DNA of 64,000 nt from Geomicrobium sp. JCM 19038. Lineage in GTDB: Bacteria > Bacillota > Bacilli > Bacillales > Marinococcaceae. The notes beneath the pieces were generated by a model. That model did no database searches, was not told the origin of the DNA, and saw only the letters and a program-made list of their open reading frames with translations. The stretch covers positions 62,001-126,000 of the forward strand of contig NZ_BAXA01000004.1 in NCBI RefSeq assembly GCF_000698125.1. Reading direction: 5' to 3'. A program made the position numbers and the translations under genes. Shown one piece after another: positions 56,212-64,000 of the stretch. Position 1 is the first letter of the stretch. Each line of letters begins with the position of its first letter.

Positions 56212-57360
56212 ATAGTGATGAGCAATCTTTAAGAATAATTCACCGATGTTTAACAGTGCACGTTCGTCGAAGTCAAATCGTGGGTGATGGTGAGGGAACG
56301 TAGTCCATTCTTCTTCGGTTTGACTGCCGACATGAAAGAAACAACCTGGCTTCTCTTCTAAATAATACGCAAAATCCTCACCACCAAGGACTGGTTCACC
56401 TTGAATCCAAGCGTCTTCTCCAAATGTTTCTTGGATGATGGAACCGACAAGTGTGGTTTCTTCTGCGTGATTTACAAGAGCAGGGTATCCATTTAAATAG
56501 TCAATGTCGCACGTGACATGGTTGCTTGCTTCAAGCCCTCGTACAATTCCACGAATGTCTTCTTCAATCTGTTTTCTCGTTTCAGGCTTAAACGTGCGCA
56601 CGGTTCCCTGAATCGTTGACGAGTCCGCGATAACATTAAATGCCTTGCCTGCTTCGAATACTCCGACGGTTACAACGGCGTTATCCATTGGATCGACTCT
56701 TCTTGCTACAATTTGTTGTAAATCAAGTACGAGCTTTGATCCTGCAACGATTGAATCAACAGTCGTATGCGGCATAGCCCCATGCCCACCTTTACCTTGA
56801 ACCCGAATCTTAAAACGATCCACAGCAGCCATGGAAGGTCCTTGACGAACATTGACTTTCCCAAGTTCAAGACCAGATTGTACGTGAGCACCAAAGATGT
56901 AGTCTACATCGTCTAAGCATCCATCAGCAATCATCTCTTTTGCACCACCAGGTGGAAGTTCTTCGGCATGTTGAAAGATAAAGACGATCGTGCCGCTTAG
57001 TTGGTCTTTGGACTCTGTAAGAATGGTTGCTGCGCCTAGTAACGCAGCGGTGTGTCCATCGTGACCGCAAGCGTGCATTACGCCCGGGTTTTTAGAAACA
57101 TACTCTGTATCGTTTTCTTCCTCAATCGGTAAAGCATCGAAATCGGCACGAAACGCGATCGTTGGTCCATCATGTTTACCTTGTAACTTGGCTACAACGC
57201 CTCGGCCACCAATGTGTGTCGTGACTTCGAGACCAAGTGCTTCAAGTTTTTCTGCGATGTATTCAGGTGTCGCAACCTCTTCAAAGGAGAGTTCAGGGTG
57301 CATATGTAAATGTCTTCTCCACTCAACGATCTTCGGAAATACGTCTTGTAATGTTGTCAT
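56197..57360 (-). CDS. M20D amidohydrolase (N-acyl-amino-acid / amidohydrolase family)
   Basis: About 387 residues from ATG 57360 (AAAGGGAGG upstream). M20D peptidase family: WRRHLHMHPELSFEE, GRGVVAKL, MHACGHDGHTAALLGAA (metal-binding Cys/His pair), FIFQHAEELPPGGAKEMI (catalytic Glu), GHGAMPH, and C-terminal GGEDFAYYLEEKPGCFFHVG. Typical substrates are N-acyl amino acids or indole-3-acetyl amides. Intact. Divergent from the urease operon. Confidence 0.92.
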   Translation of the reverse strand: MTTLQDVFPKIVEWRRHLHMHPELSFEEVATPEYIAEKLEALGLEVTTHIGGRGVVAKLQGKHDGPTIAFRADFDALPIEEENDTEYVSKNPGVMHACGHDGHTAALLGAATILTESKDQLSGTIVFIFQHAEELPPGGAKEMIADGCLDDVDYIFGAHVQSGLELGKVNVRQGPSMAAVDRFKIRVQGKGGHGAMPHTTVDSIVAGSKLVLDLQQIVARRVDPMDNAVVTVGVFEAGKAFNVIADSSTIQGTVRTFKPETRKQIEEDIRGIVRGLEASNHVTCDIDYLNGYPALVNHAEETTLVGSIIQETFGEDAWIQGEPVLGGEDFAYYLEEKPGCFFHVGSQTEEEWTTFPHHHPRFDFDERALLNIGELFLKIAHHYLVAK

Positions 57361-57462
57361 GTTCTTCCTCCCTTTCAATACTTAGTTAGAATACTATCAC
57401 AAATAGAAACGAGATAACTGAAAACTTACTATTTATTGCTCAATCTAGCATTCGTTTGCTAT

Positions 57463-57479
57463 TGTTAGATTATCTTACA
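57463..57479 (+). promoter_or_regulatory. TnrA/GlnR box upstream of the urease operon
   Basis: TGTTAGATTATCTTACA matches TGTNA-N7-TNACA perfectly. It is centred about 50 bp upstream of the predicted start point and 6 bp from the -35, the position used by TnrA as an activator. Nitrogen-limitation control of urease is known in bacilli; the assignment here is by sequence. Confidence 0.85.
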
Positions 57480-57485
57480 AAAATA

Positions 57486-57514
57486 TTGAGAAAGTTTCGT
57501 CAGAAAGATACGAT
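57486..57514 (+). promoter_or_regulatory. Sigma-A promoter of the urease operon
   Basis: TTGAGA (57486-57491), 17-bp spacer, TACGAT (57509-57514). The next start codon is 52 bp downstream. Confidence 0.72.
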
Positions 57515-57565
57515 GAAGAAATCAACAAATTAGAATGTTTTTATTTTACATAAAGGGTGATCGAA

Positions 57566-57868
57566 GTGAAATTGTCTCCAGTCGACCAAGATAAACTGCT
57601 GTTATTTGTAGCAGGTGAGCTGGCATTAAAGCGTAAAGAGCGTGGAGTGAAACTGAATTACCCAGAGTCAATTGCACTGATTAGCAACTTTATTCTCGAA
57701 GGAGCAAGAGATGGGAAGACCGTTGCACAGTTAATGTCAGAAGGGAAACATGTCTTAACGGCTGAAGATGTAATGGAAGGAATTCCAGAAATGATTGAAA
57801 ACGTACAAGTCGAGGCAACATTCCCAGACGGTGTGAAACTCGTCACAGTCCACGAGCCCATTCAATAA
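57566..57868 (+). CDS. ureA: Urease gamma subunit
   Basis: 100 residues from GTG 57566 (AAAGGGTG upstream), starting with [27 protein letters not shown] and containing [41 protein letters not shown] and [20 protein letters not shown]. This is the gamma subunit of the nickel urease that hydrolyses urea to ammonia and carbamate. First gene of ureABCEFGD. Length equals the family (100 residues). Confidence 0.96.
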   Translation: MKLSPVDQDKLLLFVAGELALKRKERGVKLNYPESIALISNFILEGARDGKTVAQLMSEGKHVLTAEDVMEGIPEMIENVQVEATFPDGVKLVTVHEPIQ

Positions 57869-57879
57869 GGAGAATGTCG

Positions 57880-58248
57880 ATGATACCAGGTGAATATCGT
57901 CTTCGTCAGGAAGACATTGAATGCAATGTAAATCGTAAGACAGTAACGATTCGAGTAAGAAACGAGGGCGATCGTCCGATTCAAGTAGGTTCCCACTATC
58001 ATTTTTCGGAAGTGAATCGGATGCTTACATTTGATCGAGAATTGGTGTTTGGCATGCGTCTTAATATTGCTTCAGGGACCGCTGTGCGATTTGAACCAGG
58101 AGAAGAACGGGAGGTAGATCTCGTCATGTTTGGCGGATCAGGAGTTGTTCATGGGTTCAACGATTTAACGGCGGGAAGTAGCGATGTAACAGAATTCGTG
58201 AGACGTGCAAAAGAACGTCAGTTCATTGCGGAAGGTGATCATTCATGA
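57880..58248 (+). CDS. ureB: Urease beta subunit
   Basis: 122 residues from ATG 57880 (MIPGEY), the canonical start; AAGGAG ends 6 nt before. [24 protein letters not shown] and [25 protein letters not shown] are family motifs. The stop overlaps ureC start by ATGA at 58245. Confidence 0.96.
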   Translation: MIPGEYRLRQEDIECNVNRKTVTIRVRNEGDRPIQVGSHYHFSEVNRMLTFDRELVFGMRLNIASGTAVRFEPGEEREVDLVMFGGSGVVHGFNDLTAGSSDVTEFVRRAKERQFIAEGDHS

Positions 58249-59958
58249 AGATGTCTCGTAAAGCCTATAGTAGTATGTTTGGACCAACAACCGGTGATCA
58301 GCTGCGCCTTGCGGATACGGACCTTTGGGTTGAGGTTGAGCATGATTATACACATTACGGTGATGAAATTAAGTTTGGTGGCGGCAAGGTCATTCGCGAT
58401 GGCATGGGACAGAATAGTACGAGAACGAGAGAAGATGGCGTATTGGATTTAGTTTTTACGAACGCTTTAATCATTGATTATAGTGGCATCGTAAAAGCAG
58501 ACATCGGTGTGAAAGATGGAAGGATTGTCGGAATCGGCAAGGCAGGAAACCCTGACGTTATGGATGGTGTGACGGACAATATGGTTGTTGGTGCTGCTAC
58601 GGAAGTTATTGCTGCCGAAGGCAAAATCGTCACAGCAGGAGCGATTGATGCACACATTCACTTTATAAGCCTCAACAAATTGAAGCGGCCATTGCATCAG
58701 GGACAACAACGATGATTGGTGGAGGTACAGGACCTGCAACGGGAACAAATGCCACAACAGTTACTCCAGGGGAATGGAACATTCATCAAATGTTACGGGC
58801 TGCAGAAGACTTCCCAATGAATTTAGGGTTTTTAGGGAAAGGCAATGCTTCTGGTCACGCACCGTTAGAAGAACAAATTGATGCTGGCGTCATTGGCTTG
58901 AAGTTACACGAAGATTGGGGAACAACGCCAGCCACAATTGACCATTGCCTTACAGTCGCTGACGAAATGGATATCCAAGTTGCTATTCATACGGATACGC
59001 TAAACGAAGCTGGATTTGTCGAGGACACAATAGCAGCAATTGATGGTCGTGTTATTCATACGTACCATACAGAAGGTGCAGGCGGAGGACATGCTCCTGA
59101 CATTATGAAAATAGCCGGTCTTGACCACGTGTTGCCATCATCTACAAATCCAACTCGACCATTCACCGTAAATACAATCGATGAGCACCTTGATATGTTA
59201 ATGGTTTGTCATCATCTAGATGGCAATGTTCCTGAAGATGTTGCATTCGCGGATTCTCGCATTCGCCCAGAAACAATTGCAGCTGAAGATATCTTTCATG
59301 ATTTAGGCATTTTAAGCATTATTTCGTCAGATTCTCAAGCGATGGGCAGAGTCGGCGAAGTGTTAATCCGAACGTGGCAAACGGCAGATAAGATGAAGCT
59401 TCAACGTGGTTCCCTCGTTGAAGACGAAGGTAGTGGCAATGATAATACGAGAGTAAAGCGTTATATCGCCAAGTATACGATTAATCCTGCAATTACACAT
59501 GGAATTAGTCATGAGGTAGGTTCTGTAGAAGTAGGTAAGTTAGCTGATTTGGTGCTCTGGGAACCAGCGTTCTTCGGCGTAAAACCAGAACAAATTATAA
59601 AAGGCGGAATGATTGCGTACGCCCAAATGGGTGATCCAAATGCGTCCATCCGACACCTCAACCGGTCTATATGAGACCGATGTTTGGGAACTATGGGAAA
59701 GCGAAAGAGCAAACGAGTATAACGTTTATGTCAAAAAGTGCTGTTGATCTTGGGGTACCTGAACGCCTACAACTGAAAAAGCGTGTTGTAGCTGTGAAAG
59801 GTTGCCGCAGTATTTCGAAGAAATCGATGAAGTTAAACGACGCAACGCCAGAGATTACGATTAACCCTGAAACGTATGAGGTACGAGTGAATGGTGAACT
59901 TATGACGTGTGAGCCGGTTGAAAAAGTCGGACTAGCACAACGATACTTTTTATTTTGA
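58245..59958 (+). CDS. ureC: Urease alpha subunit (two frame breaks)
   Basis: About 571 residues after repair, the catalytic nickel subunit. Nickel ligands: [10 protein letters not shown] (HxH), GLKLHEDWG (carbamylated Lys), [28 protein letters not shown] (flap with catalytic His), SSDSQAMGR (Asp). Breaks at about 58671, where one C restores [24 protein letters not shown], and about 59653, where one C restores [20 protein letters not shown]. The N-terminal [25 protein letters not shown] is intact. Frame breaks in two C-runs argue for sequencing loss, not inactivation. Confidence 0.95.
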
Positions 59959-59974
59959 TAGTGGAGGATCGAAC

Positions 59975-60418
59975 ATGATTATTACTGAAGTACTTGGAAA
60001 TATTCAGAACGGACACCCAGAAAAAGAGATGAAAGAATGGCTTGAAGTTGAGTGGGAAGAGTTAAACAAACGGAGAATGCGCAGAACGACAGATCAAGGA
60101 AGAGAGATAGCAATTAAGCTAGAGGATGCACAGCATTTACATGTCGGAGATGTTTTGTATGAAGATCATGACGTGCAAATTGTTCTACGTACGAAAATGG
60201 AGCCAGTGTTTGTCGTTTATCCTAAATCGATGCAAGAAATGGGCAAAGCTTCATTTGAATTAGGCAATCGTCATACACCGTGCTTGGTCGAAGAAGATCG
60301 GATAACGGTTCGGTACGATGCTACGCTCGAACGATTATTCGATGAGATAGGGGTGCAGTATGAGCAAGAATCACAACGATTTAACGCCCCATTCAAATAC
60401 AGAAGCCACCACCACTAA
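59975..60418 (+). CDS. ureE: Urease accessory protein UreE (nickel metallochaperone)
   Basis: 147 residues. Peptide-binding N-terminal domain (MIITEVLGNIQNG...LEVEWEELNKRRMRRTTDQGREIAIKL) and the metal-binding domain ELGNRHTPCLVEEDRITVRYDATLERLFDEIGV. A terminal HHH tag (SHHH) may bind nickel. The gene end overlaps ureF by 59 bp. Confidence 0.92.
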   Translation: MIITEVLGNIQNGHPEKEMKEWLEVEWEELNKRRMRRTTDQGREIAIKLEDAQHLHVGDVLYEDHDVQIVLRTKMEPVFVVYPKSMQEMGKASFELGNRHTPCLVEEDRITVRYDATLERLFDEIGVQYEQESQRFNAPFKYRSHHH

Positions 60419-61100
60419 TGGGCAAATGTTGCAATTGCTCCATATCCTTGACTCTGCCTTTCCAATTGGCGGGTATACCCACTCTTTTGGAATGGAGACG
60501 TTCATACAAGACGAAGCAATTACGAATGAACATGAGCTTGTGGAGTACTTGTCGAGTTATTTAACGAACAGCGTTGCAACTGGGGATGCATTGTTCGTGC
60601 AAGAAGCCTATCAACGAGCTTCTCAGAGTGAGTTGGAACAACTCATAGAGCTTGATCATCGCTGTCATGCTTTCAAAATAACAGAAGAAGCTCGAAAGGG
60701 ATCTGCAATGATGGGAAGGCAATTCATTAAAACGGTTACCCCATTGCATAATGACGCCCAATTCGAAGCGTTTAGAGAGCGATTAAAGCAAAAGCAAATC
60801 GACGGTCATTACCCGGTCGTGTTTGGAATGTATACGAGCCTTTTAGGGGTCTCTATTGATGTTGCTGTTTCGACGTTTCTATATTCATCGATGAATAGCC
60901 TCATCACCAATGCAGTGAGAGCGATTCCTCTCGGGCAGCAAGCAGGTGTTCGTACGGTTCACGCGATGTTTCCGCTAATTTCTGAGCTTACAAAAACGAT
61001 CCAAAGCCAGACGATTGATGACATTGCTAACAATGCATTACTCATTGATATTTCATCGATGAACCATCAGTTTTTACGATCTAGATTATTTATTTCATAA
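60360..61100 (+). CDS. ureF: Urease accessory protein UreF
   Basis: 246 residues from ATG 60360, preceded by AGGGGTG within ureE. LLHILDSAFPIGGYTHSFGMETFIQDEAI is the signature, and VFGMYTSLLGVSIDVAVSTFLYSSMNSLITNAVRAIPLGQQAG the core of the UreF fold. Acts with UreG and UreD in nickel insertion. The first 20 residues are variable; a later in-frame start such as MLQLLHILD is also possible and would not overlap ureE so far. Confidence 0.9.
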   Translation: MSKNHNDLTPHSNTEATTTNGQMLQLLHILDSAFPIGGYTHSFGMETFIQDEAITNEHELVEYLSSYLTNSVATGDALFVQEAYQRASQSELEQLIELDHRCHAFKITEEARKGSAMMGRQFIKTVTPLHNDAQFEAFRERLKQKQIDGHYPVVFGMYTSLLGVSIDVAVSTFLYSSMNSLITNAVRAIPLGQQAGVRTVHAMFPLISELTKTIQSQTIDDIANNALLIDISSMNHQFLRSRLFIS

Positions 61101-61113
61101 GGAGGAGACAACG

Positions 61114-61741
61114 ATGGCAACGGTTAGAATTGGTGTAGCTGGTCCAGTAGGGTCAGGAAAAACTGCGATGATTGAACAATTAACACGTCAGATGCATGAG
61201 AAGTATTCGGTCGCCGTCATTACGAATGATATTTATACAACAGAAGATGCCCAGTTTCTAACGCAAAACGGGGTATTGCCGAAGGATCGTATTTTAGGTG
61301 TTGAAACGAGGGTGCCCCCATACAGCTATTCGAGAGGATGCGTCCATGAATTTTGAAGCGATTGATACGCTTTGTGATCGTTTTGAAGATTTGGAGATTC
61401 TGTTTTTAGAAAGTGGTGGGGACAATTTATCCGCTACGTTTAGTCCAGAACTTGTTGATGCTTTCATTTATGTAATCGATGTCGCGCAAGGTGGTGACAT
61501 TCCTCGTAAGGGCGGTCCTGGGGTGACAAGGTCAGATCTTTTAGTTGTGAATAAAACGACACTCGCACCTCACGTAGGGGTAGACTTACAGGTCATGAAG
61601 AGCGATACCAAATTAGCGAGAGATGGGCGCCCGTATGTATTCGCTGATGTGAAAAGCGGGACAGGTGTCGAGGAGATAATTGAGTGGATCCAAAAGGATT
61701 TGTTGTTTGAAAGGATGGAATATGCAAAGACCAAAGCATGA
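61114..61741 (+). CDS. ureG: Urease accessory GTPase UreG (frame break)
   Basis: About 209 residues after repair. P-loop [17 protein letters not shown], switch EDAQFL, CPH motif with a conserved Cys and His, NKTTLAP (NKxD-like) and [13 protein letters not shown] break at about 61305: two missing G in ACG(GG)AGGG restore [24 protein letters not shown]. The GTPase supplies energy for nickel delivery to urease. Overlaps ureD by 20 bp. Confidence 0.94.
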
Positions 61742-62531
61742 CGGTGTATTAGAAGCTTCATTTGCATATCATCGAGACAAAACGAAGATGATCCATGCGT
61801 TCCAGCAACCGCCATTAAAAGTCAGTCGCGTATTGCGTCTTGATGAGGCGAATCCTGGACATGCTTATGTGTACTTAATGGAATCATCCGGGGGAATGGT
61901 TGCTGGTGATCGCAATACGTTTTTCATAAATGCAAAAGCGAAGGCAAATGTAACATTAATTCCCCAGTCTGCTACTAAGATCTACCCTTCACACAATGAA
62001 CAGCCATGTGTACAAGAACTTCATATTACCGTAGGTGAAGAGGCGTCGGTCACCTATTTTCCTGAAGCAGTGATTCCATTTGAACAGTCGAGATTCAAAA
62101 CGAAAACCGTCGTACAATTACGTTCGAATTCCTCGTTAATTTGGGCAGATCTTATTGCACCGGGTCGAGAACATCGAGGAGAGAGCTTTCGTTATTATGA
62201 ACTGGAACAACGTATGGAAGTTTACCTAGATGGACGTTTACTAGCGCTTGATGCCTTTCGGTTTCAACCGGAGAAAGAAGCGATTCAGCGCTTTGGCGTG
62301 CTTGGGGAGTATCGGTATGTCGGTTCAATCTGGTTCTTTTCTGAAGCAGCCTCATCAGTTGACGTTCAAGAGCTTCATGATGAGCTAACGAGTATAAGTA
62401 ATTGCAAAGCAGGGGTCACACGCTTAGAAGACCGTGGAATCCATATTCGCATGCTTTCAAATGACCAATGGCATTTAAAAAAACAATTAGAAAAGTTCGC
62501 TCAAAGGTTTGCATCATTAAAACAACAATAA
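61722..62531 (+). CDS. ureD: Urease accessory protein UreD (UreH)
   Basis: 269 residues from ATG 61722, preceded by [68 protein letters not shown] is the family signature; [20 protein letters not shown] is the second conserved region. UreD is the scaffold for UreF-UreG on urease. Final gene of the operon; terminator follows at the stop. Confidence 0.93.
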   Translation: MQRPKHDGVLEASFAYHRDKTKMIHAFQQPPLKVSRVLRLDEANPGHAYVYLMESSGGMVAGDRNTFFINAKAKANVTLIPQSATKIYPSHNEQPCVQELHITVGEEASVTYFPEAVIPFEQSRFKTKTVVQLRSNSSLIWADLIAPGREHRGESFRYYELEQRMEVYLDGRLLALDAFRFQPEKEAIQRFGVLGEYRYVGSIWFFSEAASSVDVQELHDELTSISNCKAGVTRLEDRGIHIRMLSNDQWHLKKQLEKFAQRFASLKQQ

Positions 62532-62532
62532 A

Positions 62533-62572
62533 TAAGAGCTGCTATCCATGTGGGATAGCAGCTCTTATTTAT
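62533..62572. terminator. Terminator of the urease operon
   Basis: AATAAGAGCTGCTATCC-ATGT-GGGATAGCAGCTCTTATT, perfect stem of about 17 bp, T-rich 3' end on both strands. Confidence 0.9.
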
Positions 62573-62574
62573 TG

Positions 62575-62736
62575 TTAGTCGTTGTCTTTGCTACTGACGT
62601 ATTGATTATAGTGATCGTCCTCACCTGAGGTTGAATTCTTAAACTGACTGAGGCGACCGTTGCGATGCTCCCCATGGTTGCTCGTTTCACGGAATTGGTG
62701 ATCGTGCTTTTGGTTTTTGTTGCTTTTGTGACCCAT
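62575..62736 (-). CDS. Small hydrophilic protein, His/Asn-rich
   Basis: 53 residues from ATG 62736, preceded by GGAGGGGA. Composed mostly of polar residues (many Lys, Asn, His, Ser, Asp) with no hydrophobic segment and one QFRETSNHGEHRNG core. Not recognised. Its size, composition and convergent position resemble small spore- or stress-related proteins of bacilli, but that is only analogy. Confidence 0.65.
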   Translation of the reverse strand: MGHKSNKNQKHDHQFRETSNHGEHRNGRLSQFKNSTSGEDDHYNQYVSSKDND

Positions 62737-62790
62737 GATTCATCCCCTCCTTGACGTATAGATTGTCAAAAAGGGACGGGAATTATGCAT

Positions 62791-63099
62791 TTATGGTGTG
62801 AAATGATGACGGTATACGAATAAAATCATGATAATTGTAGAAAGAATAGAAAGAAACGGTAAAAGAACGATGGCAATCGTTAACGGAAATGTAACCGCAT
62901 GCAAGAACTGACTGACTAACAGAAATGCTGGAAGCCCAACAAATATAGGTAAAATCATATAATACATGCCGACTAGACCTTCAGTTACAAGATCATCGTC
63001 TTTGAATAATATTTGGTAGATTGACCAGAGGATTGTACCATATGCAATCGCTATAAGAAGAGAAGAGGCAATTTCCATCCACAACCCAACCCCATTCAA
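62791..63099 (-). CDS. Small membrane protein, three transmembrane segments
   Basis: Up to 102 residues from TTG 63099, or 95 from ATG 63078; neither start has a clear ribosome binding site. Three or four hydrophobic stretches (ASSLLIAIAYGTILWSIYQILF, MYYMILPIFVGLPAFLLV, LTIAIVLLPFLSILSTIIMILFVY) and a short acidic loop KDDDLV. Function unknown; no family recognised. Confidence 0.6.
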   Translation of the reverse strand: MNGVGLWMEIASSLLIAIAYGTILWSIYQILFKDDDLVTEGLVGMYYMILPIFVGLPAFLLVSQFLHAVTFPLTIAIVLLPFLSILSTIIMILFVYRHHFTP

Positions 63100-63250
63100 C
63101 AGAGATACTCACAAAGCTTTACCCGAAAAGAAGCGCGGATAAACAATAAGATATTTCAAATAATAAGAAACTATCGGAATCATTGTTTCGGGTATCCAAA
63201 AAAAGGGAATCATTATGTAACTTGTACGTTAAAGGAGTGAACAATATACG

Positions 63251-64000
63251 GTGGAACAATTAAAACCTTATCAAACAGAAACGTATTTCGATGAAATGTT
63301 TACTTCAGAAGGTAAGGTAAAACCTCATTATCGAACGCTGCATAATACCATTCGTTCCTTTGACCGTGAAGAACTAAAGTTAAAACACGAACAAGCACAA
63401 GCGTCATTTTTGCGCCAAGGGATCACATTTACTCTTTACCAAGATAACCTTAGTACTGAACGGACGATGCCATTTGATTTTATTCCCATTATCATTTCAA
63501 GTGAAGATTGGGTCGAAATTGAACGGGGCATTGAGCAAAGAATTAAAGGTCTGAACGCATTTTTAGAAGACATTTATGGTGAAGAACGAATCATTAAGGA
63601 AGGGATAATTCCTGAATACCTAATTAAAGATAACCCCTATTACATTGAGCATTTAAAAGGGTTTCCTTTTCCGTTAACGAATCATATCTTTTTAGCTGGC
63701 ATTGATCTCATTCGTGACGATCGTGGAGAGTACCGAGTTCTCGAAGATAATTTACGTAATCCATCAGGACTTTCCTACATGTACCAAAACCGCTTCGTGA
63801 TGCGTCACGTTTACCCAGAATTCTTTAAGGAACATACGCTGTATAAGATTGAGCAGCAATTAGACCCTTTAAGACAGACGTTGATGGATTATAGTTCTCG
63901 GAAGAAAAGTGCTGTTGCGGTCCTGCTGACCCCAGGTGTATTCAATTCAGCTTACTATGATCATGTCTTCTTAGCCCAACAAATGGGGATTCAGCTTGTA
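63251..64000 (+). CDS. Circularly permuted ATP-grasp type 2 protein (3' truncated by window)
   Basis: Starts at GTG 63251 (AAAGGAGTG about 11 nt upstream) and stays open to the window end, at least 250 residues. It begins with QTETYFDEMFTSEGKVKPHYRTLHNTIRSF and has GITFTLYQDN, MPFDFIPIIISSEDWVEIERGIEQRIKGLNAFLEDIYGE, and LEDNLRNPSGLSYMYQNR, which is the DUF404/DUF407 circularly permuted ATP-grasp signature. Genes of this type usually sit with an alpha-E (DUF403) gene and a transglutaminase-like gene; these should follow beyond 64 kb. Peptide ligase role is inferred from the fold. Confidence 0.86.
   Translation, partial: MEQLKPYQTETYFDEMFTSEGKVKPHYRTLHNTIRSFDREELKLKHEQAQASFLRQGITFTLYQDNLSTERTMPFDFIPIIISSEDWVEIERGIEQRIKGLNAFLEDIYGEERIIKEGIIPEYLIKDNPYYIEHLKGFPFPLTNHIFLAGIDLIRDDRGEYRVLEDNLRNPSGLSYMYQNRFVMRHVYPEFFKEHTLYKIEQQLDPLRQTLMDYSSRKKSAVAVLLTPGVFNSAYYDHVFLAQQMGIQLV

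Noticed and set aside
58245-59958. Inactive urease because ureC and ureG are broken
   Set aside because: All nickel ligands are present, breaks are single or double base losses in C- or G-runs, and the rest of the operon is intact with a perfect TnrA box. Error is more likely than decay.
1-64000. Mobile elements, CRISPR arrays, prophage, tRNA or rRNA genes
   Set aside because: No transposase or integrase motifs, terminal inverted repeats with target duplications, spaced direct repeats, or tRNA cloverleaf sequences were seen.

Overview
This is a chromosomal segment of a spore-forming, aerobic member of the Bacillaceae. The signs are a caa3-type cytochrome oxidase (ctaDEF order), a Spo0E-like phosphatase, CcpA, TnrA/GlnR and SigL (sigma-54) type regulatory sites, strong GGAGG ribosome binding sites, and TTG and GTG starts. 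The many carboxylate, amino-acid and sodium-coupled transporters would suit an alkaliphilic or halotolerant soil Bacillus relative, but the genus cannot be fixed from sequence alone. No tRNA, rRNA, CRISPR array, insertion sequence or prophage was seen.

Layout. 1-2.5 kb: end of the cytochrome oxidase operon. 2.7-5.3 kb: a large right-handed beta-helix protein with a cysteine-rich tail. 5.3-7.7 kb: a metal-dependent amidohydrolase plus a polytopic transporter, with a structured leader upstream. 8-13.7 kb: tripartite tricarboxylate transporter tctCBA, a LysR regulator and the FAD dehydrogenase tcuA, a tricarballylate-type utilisation locus with CcpA (cre) sites. 13.8-15.2 kb: acetyltransferase and esterase. 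15.3-19.9 kb: operon of a thiamine-diphosphate enzyme, an M20 deacylase and a lone peptide-type binding protein. 20.2-26.5 kb: nucleoside hydrolase, two drug-efflux MFS proteins, glyoxalase-like protein, methyltransferase, ketopantoate-reductase-like protein. 26.6-34.2 kb: YtcJ-like amidohydrolase, polyamine ABC transporter (potD-A-C-B), amine oxidase and acetyltransferase. 34.2-40.4 kb: Spo0E-like protein, NhaC-type antiporter with a sigma-54 promoter, and gabD, gabT and gabR. 40.5-46.9 kb: a sigma-54 activator and two divergent sigma-54-driven units (M20 deacylase plus sodium symporter; zinc amidohydrolase). 46.9-48.8 kb: GntR-controlled ABC transporter. 49-54.3 kb: mannitol operon mtlA-R-F-D. 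54.4-57.4 kb: tenA, an AlaX-like editing protein, an M20 amidohydrolase. 57.5-62.5 kb: urease operon ureABCEFGD with a TnrA/GlnR box. 62.6-64 kb: two small proteins and the start of an ATP-grasp gene.

Taken together, the genes scavenge carbon and nitrogen. Polyamines are imported and oxidised, and the resulting GABA can be fed to succinate by GabT/GabD. N-acyl or N-carbamoyl amino acids are probably hydrolysed by the M20 and zinc hydrolases. Urea and mannitol are used, and tricarboxylates are imported.

A caution for all coordinates. About twenty genes carry one or more frame breaks. Wherever the flanking reading frames could be compared, adding one base (or two) restores the family sequence, often inside a homopolymer. 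This looks like deletion-type sequencing error rather than gene decay, so broken genes are annotated here at full length with the break position given.
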